Source: Gammaproteobacteria bacterium (GTDB lineage Bacteria; Pseudomonadota; Gammaproteobacteria; UBA6429; Thiohalophilaceae). Taken from it: DNA of 64,000 bases. Under the pieces are notes generated by a model. It was not told the DNA's origin and did not search any database. It worked only from the letters and a program-made list of their open reading frames with translations. This document shows, in pieces, positions 10,269-18,229 of this stretch. Location: the NCBI GenBank assembly GCA_029880855.1, contig JAOUNS010000002.1:392001-456000 (forward strand), given 5' to 3'. Each line of letters opens with the position of its first letter. Within the stretch, counting starts at the first letter, position 1. The position numbers were made by a program, and so were the translations under genes.

Positions 10269-11129
10269 TCAGGCGATCCCGGCCCGGGTGATTAACTGGT
10301 TATGTTGCTTTTCGATACTCGCATGAATGGTCTTGATTTGTTCTTCATAGGGGGTATCAAAGATTTTTCTACCGGGGGCAAATTCTGCATCGGCAAACAG
10401 CCCCTTGTGTTGACGCGCTACTGCATCAAACAGTTTGACGAATTTGCGCACATAGTAGCTGAATACCTCATCCATTAACTGGCTGGCATCTTTACATAAC
10501 TTGTTTACCCTGGCTTTGCGTTTGGTGTCACCCTTCAACAACTCACTGACCAGTTGTGCGCCATAGGTAACATGTCGAGCTTCATCCGCAAATGCACTTC
10601 TCACCAACGAGGAAAGATAAGGATCTACCGGTTCCCAGTAACGCTGTTCATAGGCATACAGGGGATAGGCCATGCCTTCAAAGACCAGATTCATCAGTGA
10701 CAGTCCTTCAACAAACTCGCCCCGGTCCACAATTTCGTAACACCGATCAAGAAAGTTTCTTAAAGGCGGGATCAGGATGGCTTCATTGATGCCTGTACCT
10801 GCTTTGCCCTGATAGCTTCGTGACTCTTCCAGTCTGCGCAAAAATATTTCATGGTGACGGGCTTCATCCAGGGTTTGCTGCGCAGAAAAATTCATGGTAT
10901 CCAGGGTTGGCGCGCTGCGGGTCAAAGCACCGGAAACCCTCAGTGCCGCTTCCTCAAAAACAACAAACAGTGACAGGTCCAGACTGTGAACTTCAGACAG
11001 GGGGCGTGAGTCAGCAATAGTGTCCGGTAAAGTGGACCCGATGGATTCAAGATTATCATCTTCTTTAATCCACTGCTGATTTGGGACCTTGCCAACCCAA
11101 TGTGAAATTGTGGTATCCAAGTTATCCAT
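10269..11129 (-). CDS. Ferritin-like diiron oxygenase-type protein
   Basis: The 286-residue helical protein shows a complete class I diiron set: FEEAALR (E59/E60), DEARHHE (E89, H92), FEGMAY (E151) and DEARHVTYG (E183, H186). This is the E, ExxH, E, ExxH pattern of ferritin-like oxygenases. The start is the ATG at 11129 behind GGGAGGGG; an in-frame TTG 51 nt upstream lacks that support. In this setting it could N-oxidise a long-chain amine or hydroxylamine. Cyanobacterial aldehyde-deformylating oxygenase shares the fold and partners acyl-ACP reductase, but sequence resemblance beyond the metal motifs is not apparent. Substrate is unknown. Confidence 0.82.
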   Translation of the reverse strand: MDNLDTTISHWVGKVPNQQWIKEDDNLESIGSTLPDTIADSRPLSEVHSLDLSLFVVFEEAALRVSGALTRSAPTLDTMNFSAQQTLDEARHHEIFLRRLEESRSYQGKAGTGINEAILIPPLRNFLDRCYEIVDRGEFVEGLSLMNLVFEGMAYPLYAYEQRYWEPVDPYLSSLVRSAFADEARHVTYGAQLVSELLKGDTKRKARVNKLCKDASQLMDEVFSYYVRKFVKLFDAVARQHKGLFADAEFAPGRKIFDTPYEEQIKTIHASIEKQHNQLITRAGIA

Positions 11130-11163
11130 TTTCCCCTCCCAAGCAATTTTCACCGCAAAACAT
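11122..11163 (-). CDS. Possible 13-codon leader peptide overlapping the diiron gene start
   Basis: An ATG (11163-11161) behind AGGAGAAC opens a 13-codon frame encoding MFCGENCLGGENG. Its TAA lies inside the first codons of the diiron gene. The arrangement is typical of translational coupling by a short upstream frame. The peptide has two Cys and no known counterpart. Confidence 0.35.
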   Translation of the reverse strand: MFCGENCLGGENG

Positions 11164-11206
11164 GTTTGTTCTCCTGGCAATATCTAAAGTTGTGGGTTTA
11201 ACTATT

Positions 11207-12577
11207 CTAACCAGCTGTTTTTGGCACCATCTTGTTATCGCTGCTTTTTTTACCGGCACGGATCGCCGCCAACAATGCAAAACCGTATGTGGCAATCAGT
11301 AACAAAGCGGTTTCAAGTGTTGCTTCCCGAGCATCCAGTAACACACCGGCTGCCAATCCAACCAGGCCCATCGCCAGTGTTATCCCGGCCAATCGGCGAA
11401 TAACCGATCTTTTTTCTTCAAGAAACGGCTGACGCTCACGAATAAAACAGGCCATGGCATAGACCAGTGCCGCAGCAATGGCAGCGGCAAATATCGCCGC
11501 CTCGTACATGGCAAACAGATAGATGATACTGGTCAATAAAACCGCCAATATCAACAAGGTGTTCAGGGCGGAACGAGCGGTTAAGGTGCGAGGATCCAAT
11601 TGCGCCAGATGTTTAGGTAATACGCCCTGGCTGGCCAGTGCGTAGGTCAGGCGAGACATGGCCAGCAAGGCTCCGTTAAACGATGAAAATGAGGCCAAAA
11701 TACACACTACGGCAATAAAGGCAACAGTCAGGGTTCCACCGGCTTGTTCTGCGATGGCAAGTTGCGGGACAAAAAAGGCCTGTTTACTGCCAGAGGGATC
11801 AATAACGAGACAGGATATACCCATTGCGACAATACTGTAAAAGACAATCAGTATCCAGACGCTGCCGGACATGGCTTTTTTAATCGATTCCTTGCCCGCC
11901 AACTCTACATGAGAGGTCAACAGCTCAAACCCCATAAACAGGAACAGTGCCTGCCCCACTGCGGCGGCAAACTCGAAAACACCCGGGTCACTCTTCAATA
12001 ATACACTTTGCAGCTCACCCCGTTCACCGGCGGCGAACAACGCCAGCAAAGATATACCAATCAGGGAGAAGAACAGGCCGGCGGTGGCAATCGCCTGTGC
12101 CTGGTAGCCTATACGCAGCCCGGCCTGACAAATCGCCCATGTACCAATCAAAAAGATTAGCGCACCAATATAGGAAGGTACCGTGAACAAACGAGCAAAT
12201 AATTCTCCAACGATCAATGCTTCAAAACCGACCAGAAATAACATCAGCATGAGATAGGGCGCAACAGCCACTACCCCGTGACGTTTGCCGAGAGCCCGGG
12301 AGACGTAGGCAATGAGCCCGGCGCCGGTCGGGACGACATACATCAATCGAGAAAATACTCGGGAAAGTACCAGACACAACATGCCGGCCAAAAGCACGGC
12401 ACCAACCGCCCAAAGCCCTCCCACCAGCTGTTCTATTTGGAACAACCCGACCGCACAAACCGAGGCCATGGCAGTACCACTGCCGGACGCAAGGAGTGCG
12501 TTGTCACTCGGCTTCCCTTCGCCCGCCGTCGCAGTCTGTCGTAAAACAGGGGTCGGTTTATTGCTTAGTGTGGGCAT
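11207..12577 (-). CDS. APC superfamily amino acid/amine permease
   Basis: This 456-residue protein has about 12 transmembrane helices and APC-family features. TM1 is preceded by a glycine/serine run (LLASGSGTAMASV), and helices carry VPTGAGLIAYVSRALGKRHG, FLFMGFELLTSHVELAGKES and FSSFNGALLAMSRLTYALASQGVLPK. It should be a proton- or sodium-coupled importer or an exporter of an amino acid or amine. Within the cluster it may supply a precursor or export the product. It overlaps the SCP2-like gene by 13 nt and is followed by a 77-nt gap with the leader frame. Confidence 0.85.
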   Translation of the reverse strand: MPTLSNKPTPVLRQTATAGEGKPSDNALLASGSGTAMASVCAVGLFQIEQLVGGLWAVGAVLLAGMLCLVLSRVFSRLMYVVPTGAGLIAYVSRALGKRHGVVAVAPYLMLMLFLVGFEALIVGELFARLFTVPSYIGALIFLIGTWAICQAGLRIGYQAQAIATAGLFFSLIGISLLALFAAGERGELQSVLLKSDPGVFEFAAAVGQALFLFMGFELLTSHVELAGKESIKKAMSGSVWILIVFYSIVAMGISCLVIDPSGSKQAFFVPQLAIAEQAGGTLTVAFIAVVCILASFSSFNGALLAMSRLTYALASQGVLPKHLAQLDPRTLTARSALNTLLILAVLLTSIIYLFAMYEAAIFAAAIAAALVYAMACFIRERQPFLEEKRSVIRRLAGITLAMGLVGLAAGVLLDAREATLETALLLIATYGFALLAAIRAGKKSSDNKMVPKTAG

Positions 12578-12909
12578 AACATTGACATAATGTAATCAAG
12601 GCGCATGAAATGTTCCTCTGGTCCCTGTACGGTCAGTTCACCAAACATATACGGTTCATTCGGATCACGCCGAAACTCCAGAATGTCGTATAACACCCCT
12701 GAGTCCGAGGTAATCAACAAATCGACTTCCTCTGGTAAATGCTCCATGTCCACAACCTTGCCATTTTCTATCTGCAGACTGACCGTCTCATCGCTGTCGG
12801 ATGCAATCAGAGCAATAGAACAACTCCAGTTATCATACGCCTTTACCAAATCATCCTTGGCGTGATAAGTGGATACAAAGTTTTGTAGCGAATCAACCAG
12901 CCTCGTCAT
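12565..12909 (-). CDS. Small SCP2-like lipid-carrier protein
   Basis: The 114-residue protein resembles the SCP2 (sterol carrier) fold: a helical N-terminus, then SIALIASDSDETVSLQIENGKVVDM, the strand EVDLLITSDSGVLYDILEF, a GELTVQGPEEHFMRL turn and a C-terminal helix. Similarity is by pattern and length, so the family call is moderate. SCP2 domains hold long acyl or sterol ligands, which fits a cluster with an acyl-ACP-reductase-like enzyme. GAGG precedes the ATG, and the 3' end overlaps the permease gene. Confidence 0.6.
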   Translation of the reverse strand: MTRLVDSLQNFVSTYHAKDDLVKAYDNWSCSIALIASDSDETVSLQIENGKVVDMEHLPEEVDLLITSDSGVLYDILEFRRDPNEPYMFGELTVQGPEEHFMRLDYIMSMLCPH

Positions 12910-12938
12910 AAGCGCCTCATTATAATAGTTGTTATATT

Positions 12939-15404
12939 CTAGCCCCGACCGGTGACCGGTTTTATGGTTGCCATATAATCCAGTTCATCCATTTCCGGCT
13001 CGGCAAGACCGAAGCCGTGTTTCCTGGCCAATGCAACAATCTCGTCCACTTCATCCAGTGTCACATTTTCACCCAGGCCCATATCCCGATCTACCTGGGC
13101 CATGGAAAGGAGAATGGTTTCAGACAGGCAAGCCAGCTGTATACCATCCGGGAATCCCTGGATGTTACCAACACCGAAACGCACGGTTGGATCCGGCAAT
13201 GCAACCAACCCGCCATCGATCACGGTAATATCGGGACGCTCACGCAATACTTCCGATGCATCCGGTGGGCGGGCCACGTCACAGACAATGGCGCCGCTCT
13301 TAATCGGCGCTGTATCAAGAACCGGCTGACTGGAAGAGGTGGCGCTGAGGACGATATCGCACTTCGCCAGATCATCAAAGTTGTCGGTTATACTCACCGG
13401 GCACCGGGTCAGTTCACGAATCTCCATCTCGATTTGTTCGAGGTGTGAGATATTTGAGTTGGGGTTACCGACCAGCACGATCTCTTTCGGTTGGGAGCGA
13501 GCCAGTAATTTTGCGCAAAGTGAGCCGATAGAGCCTTTTGCACCGACAACACCCACGACGGCATCCTTGATATATCTGCCGCGCCTTTCCATCACACGTT
13601 CTATAGCGGCAAAGCCCATGGCGGCGGTCAGGATGTTGCCGGTCGTCACCACCGGTACGCGTCCCGCCACAGTTGTACCACGTCGGCTGAAGACGGAGGT
13701 AAAGGCGCCCAGTCCAACGACACGCACACCAAGATTACTGGCGATATCAACGGCACGGGAAATTTCTTTTTCCATCAGTCCGCGACCACGGCGATACATC
13801 TCATCCGGCAACATGCCGATAGCAATCAGATAGCCCTTAACTTCCACGCCGGTTGCCGAACGAATGAGCGGCGCTTCATAGACAACCCCCGGCGGCATGT
13901 CCGCGATGAAATTGCAGTAGCGCTCAAGTTCTTCCTGCGACAGACTTTTCAAGGCCGGATCAGTGGTGGGAATATCCTTCAGACGTGTGTAGTGCATCAG
14001 AAAGGCATAACTGTGATTATTGGCCGGTGCAGGCGCTTTGGGTGGAAAATCGAGCGGTCTGGCCTGTTTCAATATCCGTGACGGAATGGGTTCACGGGGC
14101 TCATGCAACCGTCCTATGGTGCGGACGAAAACATCAACTTCATTATTTTCGAGCAATTTCACGACCCGTTCAAAACCACTCAGGATTGTGTCGATCTGCG
14201 CTTCAGTCACAATTAATGGCGGCGCAATTCGCAGCACATTACCGTTGTTCAATGTCGGCAACACCAGAATACCTTCCAGTTCCGCCAGGACAGAAGCAAT
14301 ACCATATGCCAGCAGACTCTGGTGTGACATGTAGGAGAGGAAAGCCCCCTGATCTTTCGTCGCGGCATGGAATTGCACAGCACACAGCAAACCTTTACCG
14401 CGCACCTCTGCAATCACTTTCGGATAACGACGCGCCAAATCCTGCAACCCGTTCATCAAGCGAGCACCCAGCACAGCAGCCCGCTCGCACAGGTTTTCCT
14501 TTTCCAGGGTCTCCACTACCGCCATGGCAACCGCACAGGTCACATTATTATTGGCAAAAGTGGAGGAGTGGCTCAGAGCAAATCTTGAATCCCAGTATTC
14601 ACCGGATATCAGGCAGGCGCCAATCGGTACCAAACCACCACCCAACGCCTTGGAGAGCAACATTACATCGGGTGACACACCTTCATGTTCACAGCAAAAC
14701 ATGCGGCCGGTACGACCCAGGCCGGTCTGAATCTCATCCAGTACCAGTGCGACACCATAGCGGGTACAGATTTCCCTGACTTTGGTCAGATAACCGACGG
14801 GTGGAACATAGACACCGCGTTCCCCCTGCACCGGTTCAAGAAAGAATCCGGCAACATTGTCACCATGCTTTTCCAGATAATCTTCCAGGGCCTGGGCATC
14901 GCCATAGGGAATTTGATCAAAGCCCGGCGCAACCAGTTCTTCATTACCCCGATAATGGCCCTTGCCGGTTACCGCAATCGCCCCCATGGTTTTACCATGA
15001 TAGGCCTTGGTACAGGACAGGATAATGGATTTGCCGGTCTTGATGCGGACAACCTTGATTGCCGCTTCAACTGTCTCTGCACCCGATGATGTGAAGACAC
15101 AGTGTTGTATACCTTCCGGTGCGATAGACACCAGTTTCTCTGCCAGTGCCACCGCATTGGGTGCACGATAGGGTTGGACCATAGCCGGAATTTTCTGCGT
15201 GAGGGCATCCGTCATTGCCTTTACCACGCTCGGCGCGTTATGCCCCAGCACGACAGCCCCATATTGTGAGTAGCTATCCAGAAACGTGCGACCCTTGTCA
15301 TCGGTTAACAGTGCTCCCTCACCGCGAACCCAGGTTCGATTCATATTCACCATTTCCAGTAACATACCCAGATCAGGATTGAGAGCAGCTACCTCTAGAC
15401 TCAT
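12939..15404 (-). CDS. Class III aminotransferase fused to acyl-ACP reductase-like domain
   Basis: This 821-residue fusion has two catalytic parts. Residues 1 to about 425 form a PLP class III aminotransferase with TSSGAET (105-111), DEIQTGLGRTG (223-233) and the PLP lysine K252 in SKALGGG. Residues about 465-805 resemble cyanobacterial long-chain acyl-ACP reductase: ATGVEVKGYLIAIGMLPDEM, GLGAFTSV, TTGN, a Rossmann loop VVGAKGSIGS, and LACLSETILL, whose C759 aligns with the thioester cysteine C294 of Synechococcus AAR. The predicted chemistry is acyl thioester to aldehyde to primary amine in one polypeptide. GAGGAG lies 11 nt before the ATG. Confidence 0.85.
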   Translation of the reverse strand: MSLEVAALNPDLGMLLEMVNMNRTWVRGEGALLTDDKGRTFLDSYSQYGAVVLGHNAPSVVKAMTDALTQKIPAMVQPYRAPNAVALAEKLVSIAPEGIQHCVFTSSGAETVEAAIKVVRIKTGKSIILSCTKAYHGKTMGAIAVTGKGHYRGNEELVAPGFDQIPYGDAQALEDYLEKHGDNVAGFFLEPVQGERGVYVPPVGYLTKVREICTRYGVALVLDEIQTGLGRTGRMFCCEHEGVSPDVMLLSKALGGGLVPIGACLISGEYWDSRFALSHSSTFANNNVTCAVAMAVVETLEKENLCERAAVLGARLMNGLQDLARRYPKVIAEVRGKGLLCAVQFHAATKDQGAFLSYMSHQSLLAYGIASVLAELEGILVLPTLNNGNVLRIAPPLIVTEAQIDTILSGFERVVKLLENNEVDVFVRTIGRLHEPREPIPSRILKQARPLDFPPKAPAPANNHSYAFLMHYTRLKDIPTTDPALKSLSQEELERYCNFIADMPPGVVYEAPLIRSATGVEVKGYLIAIGMLPDEMYRRGRGLMEKEISRAVDIASNLGVRVVGLGAFTSVFSRRGTTVAGRVPVVTTGNILTAAMGFAAIERVMERRGRYIKDAVVGVVGAKGSIGSLCAKLLARSQPKEIVLVGNPNSNISHLEQIEMEIRELTRCPVSITDNFDDLAKCDIVLSATSSSQPVLDTAPIKSGAIVCDVARPPDASEVLRERPDITVIDGGLVALPDPTVRFGVGNIQGFPDGIQLACLSETILLSMAQVDRDMGLGENVTLDEVDEIVALARKHGFGLAEPEMDELDYMATIKPVTGRG

Positions 15405-15486
15405 TTGTACATCACTCCTCAGTTATACTTATCTTTCATAATGTTATTCAGCCGGCATATCCCTGGCCGAGACTGTATAAAACTCA

Positions 15487-16830
15487 TCAAGCCCTGTCCA
15501 TCAAAGACATCACAAGAGTGGTGGCCTGAAACCCGATAAATCGCGCAGGCTCAAATGGTATAAAGGGCGGGTTTGCACGAAACCAGGGTAATTGTTCCGG
15601 TGGTATGCCTTCATTCACCAGATGAGCGACCCAGGCACCTGACGCTATTGTCAGGGCGACACCATGTCCACTCCAGCCGCCAACGTGAATAACTGCCGGT
15701 TTGTTTGGCAGATACTGGATTGCCGGGATGGTATCCAGCACATAATCAATCAACCCATTCCAGCTGCGGGCTACCTTCAACTCGATTTCATCCGGAATGG
15801 TGTTTCTAAACTCTGCGCTCAATTCAGCAAGATATTCAGGGTTATCCGGCTCCGGCATCGTGCTGCCGCCCCAATGATAACGGGGTAATCCGCCGCCAAA
15901 GATGATCCGGTTATCTTTTGTCAAACGGAAATAATTAAACAGGCGCCGCGAGTCGATAATACATTCACGGCCTTGCCAACCAAGAACCTGCATCTCCGCA
16001 GGAGACAATGGTTCAGTCAATAATACGCTTAAATGGACCGGCAAAACCCGGCCTTTCATAATGCCCAAATCAGGTGCATTCCCTGAAGTGGCAAGAATGA
16101 CTTTATTTGCCACAATCTCGCCGCCGCCTTCGATGGTGATAGTGGCAGGTTGACCGCTGCTGATATTGGTCACTTTGGCCTGTTCGTAAATGATGCCGCC
16201 CAGATCCAGGACCTGTTGGGCCAGTCCATTCACCATACGCCCCGGATGCAGTGTACCGGCAATCGGTAAACGTATCGCTGCAGGGTCGCAGGTAGCGTCG
16301 GGGGAATGTTTCAGATGTACAAGATGATCCAGCTCAGCTGAAGAAAGCAGTTCATGTGGCAGCCCGAGTTCTGCAAAGGCCTGTGCCTGGTTTCGCAAGC
16401 GCTCACTGCCTTTCGCTCCGTGGGCAACAATCAACTGGCCGCCCATCTCGAGTTCGCAATCGATACCGAGTTTTTGCGCCAACTCACCGGCATAGTTCAC
16501 GGCCCACAGCGTCTGGTTATACATGCCACGAGCCTGCTCAACTCCGACACGTTTAATCAGCGCCGCCAGATTCTGACCAATACCGGGTGTCAACATGCCT
16601 GTGCTGCGGGTGGAAGCCCCCGACCCGATACGGCCTGCCTCCAGCACCAGCAATGTCTGCTCCGGTCGTTTTGCCAGTATGTGCCAGGCGGCAGACAACC
16701 CGGCCAGCCCCGCACCAATGACTACAGTATCAACGCAGTGTCTTCCACCGGGAAATTGTTGTCCCTGAGATTCAACCCCCGCTGTCCATATGGGTTCATG
16801 CTTCAACATCGTTTTAGTGGGCACCGGCAT
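15487..16830 (-). CDS. FAD-dependent amine/amino-acid oxidoreductase (DAO family)
   Basis: The 447-residue protein has an N-terminal FAD-binding motif VVIGAGLAGLSAAWHIL (36-52), then RIGSGASTRSTGMLTPG. Its C-terminal FAD end contains HVGGWSGHGVALTIASG. The organisation is that of DAO-fold enzymes such as glycine/sarcosine oxidase or gamma-glutamylputrescine oxidase PuuB, which oxidise C-N bonds. In the cluster it could oxidise an amine or an aminoacyl intermediate. The ATG at 16830 overlaps the upstream membrane gene by 17 nt; an alternative ATG at 16809 would remove seven residues. Substrate is unknown. Confidence 0.82.
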   Translation of the reverse strand: MPVPTKTMLKHEPIWTAGVESQGQQFPGGRHCVDTVVIGAGLAGLSAAWHILAKRPEQTLLVLEAGRIGSGASTRSTGMLTPGIGQNLAALIKRVGVEQARGMYNQTLWAVNYAGELAQKLGIDCELEMGGQLIVAHGAKGSERLRNQAQAFAELGLPHELLSSAELDHLVHLKHSPDATCDPAAIRLPIAGTLHPGRMVNGLAQQVLDLGGIIYEQAKVTNISSGQPATITIEGGGEIVANKVILATSGNAPDLGIMKGRVLPVHLSVLLTEPLSPAEMQVLGWQGRECIIDSRRLFNYFRLTKDNRIIFGGGLPRYHWGGSTMPEPDNPEYLAELSAEFRNTIPDEIELKVARSWNGLIDYVLDTIPAIQYLPNKPAVIHVGGWSGHGVALTIASGAWVAHLVNEGIPPEQLPWFRANPPFIPFEPARFIGFQATTLVMSLMDRA

Positions 16831-17902
16831 CCAGGGTTCGTGTCACTTCAGGCGTTCGCCTGATCCGCCAGATTTTTGAATCCACAAAGTAATGATGGAA
16901 AGCAACCCCCCAGCCAAGTCCAAGCAGAATATTGCGCAACAGGTCCGAATCAACAATGGCAACGCCCATAAAGCGTGGCCCATACCACATCAGACCAAAT
17001 AATGCGCCGAGGCCGAGATACAACACGACATTTCCCATTGGTACACGCTGATGGCCTTTCTCATACTGCCAGACAATCCGGTGATACTGAAAATTATGGA
17101 AAATAGTCAGGGTGGCGGTAATCGCAAACAGGTTTTCAAGTGTCGCAAAGACCAAAGCCTGGAAGCCGAGAACAATAAACAAAAGCATATGCTTGGGTCC
17201 CCATTGTGTGGGGCGGGTCCGCTGCCGTTTGATCCAGAAAGCCAGCCAGACCAACAGGAAAGCGGCAAAACCGACATCCAGTGCTGTGCGAGCCTGTTCA
17301 AACCATTCCACCGGGACAGGGTGAGGCAAACCACTCTTCAGATAACCGTCACTGAGTGTGAAACGCAAATAAGGATAGATGCTGCCACCCCACAGAAGCC
17401 AGGTATCCAGCCGTCCCTCATATTCGCCTGCCTTGCGGCGGTAGAGGCACATAAAACCATAATGCTGACGCACAAGATGGTAAAAGGCCCACATATAAGC
17501 AAAAGCCAGGAATAACCTGAACAATAGTCCGGCATGACCAAGAATCGACGGCCCTGGATTTAACGTCGCATAATCAACTAATGCAATGGCGGGACCGACC
17601 AGCAACAGCCCCCAGGCAAGTGAACCCGGCAGACCGGCTTTGGATTGTTCATCCGGTGCAAAATAGGTACGCGCATAGGTTGCCCAAACATGCGTGCCAT
17701 CAATGAAGACGCCCCAGAGCAACAAGACGAGCACAGCCGCATGCCCTGCAGAATAATTACTGCTGTTCAGTTCAGGCAGCGAAAGAAATAATGCCAACAA
17801 TGCCAGTCCGGCTATTACCGAACCCTGAAACCAAACAAGATCCTGCCCTCGAGAAATGATCCAGCCCGGTTTTTGCTGGATTGAACCTGCTACTGCAACC
17901 AT
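16814..17902 (-). CDS. Polytopic membrane protein with conserved His clusters
   Basis: I do not recognise a named family. The 362-residue protein has about eight to nine hydrophobic segments. Histidines cluster at membrane edges: DGTHVWATY (H71), YHLVRQHYGF (H142, H147), FHNFQYHRIVW (H269, H274) and FHHYFVDSKIWR (H336, H337, D341). Spacing of this type recalls integral-membrane dimetal hydroxylases and desaturases, so an oxidative enzyme is a reasonable inference. The ATG at 17902 is favoured because GGGGGTG lies 6 nt upstream; an ATG at 17917 has no ribosome site. It is the first gene of the cluster. Confidence 0.75.
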   Translation of the reverse strand: MVAVAGSIQQKPGWIISRGQDLVWFQGSVIAGLALLALFLSLPELNSSNYSAGHAAVLVLLLWGVFIDGTHVWATYARTYFAPDEQSKAGLPGSLAWGLLLVGPAIALVDYATLNPGPSILGHAGLLFRLFLAFAYMWAFYHLVRQHYGFMCLYRRKAGEYEGRLDTWLLWGGSIYPYLRFTLSDGYLKSGLPHPVPVEWFEQARTALDVGFAAFLLVWLAFWIKRQRTRPTQWGPKHMLLFIVLGFQALVFATLENLFAITATLTIFHNFQYHRIVWQYEKGHQRVPMGNVVLYLGLGALFGLMWYGPRFMGVAIVDSDLLRNILLGLGWGVAFHHYFVDSKIWRIRRTPEVTRTLDAGAH

Positions 17903-18229
17903 GCAATGCACCCCCATCGTTATAGATTGTTTTATCGCTGGAGGGGGGGGAAACTGCGAATTCCCGCGCCCTGTTTGTTTTGTTTATAAAATTCTGCAAA
18001 CAGAAATTATTCCTGTTTAATAATTACTGTATTTAGCATATGCAAATTGTCGATACAAGAAATAAGTTGAAAAAATTGCGAAAACATCTCAGTACCGTTA
18101 ACGGTGCAACCATATGTTCCTGCACTGTTGACACGCCGGCCTATATAACATTCAGATACAGTTTCTTGACTCAAAAAAGATACACACACTACACTGTCCG
18201 GGCTTCATGCGTGCATATCCGGGAAGAAT
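17903..18229. other. Divergent control region of the alkylamine cluster
   Basis: This AT-rich gap drives the minus-strand cluster and the plus-strand gene at 18230. It contains a 12-bp perfect palindrome ACCGTTAACGGT (18094-18105), an 8-G run (17943-17950) and a TTCTG/CAGAA hairpin near 17991. A promoter is visible for the rightward gene only. A 60-codon minus-strand frame here has no ribosome site or recognisable product. Confidence 0.5.
18166..18195 (+). promoter_or_regulatory. Candidate promoter for the 18230 membrane gene
   Basis: TTGACT (18166-18171) and TACACT (18190-18195) are separated by 18 bp. The predicted start near 18202 gives a leader of about 28 nt containing GGAAG before the ATG. 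Confidence 0.55.

Noticed and set aside
17943..17950. Run of eight G as a possible phase-variation tract
   Set aside because: It lies upstream of the first cluster gene but outside a coding frame and is too short to argue for slippage control without strain comparison.
18007..18189. 60-codon minus-strand frame in the divergent cluster control region
   Set aside because: No ribosome site and no family features; it overlaps the palindrome and the rightward promoter, so it is probably chance.
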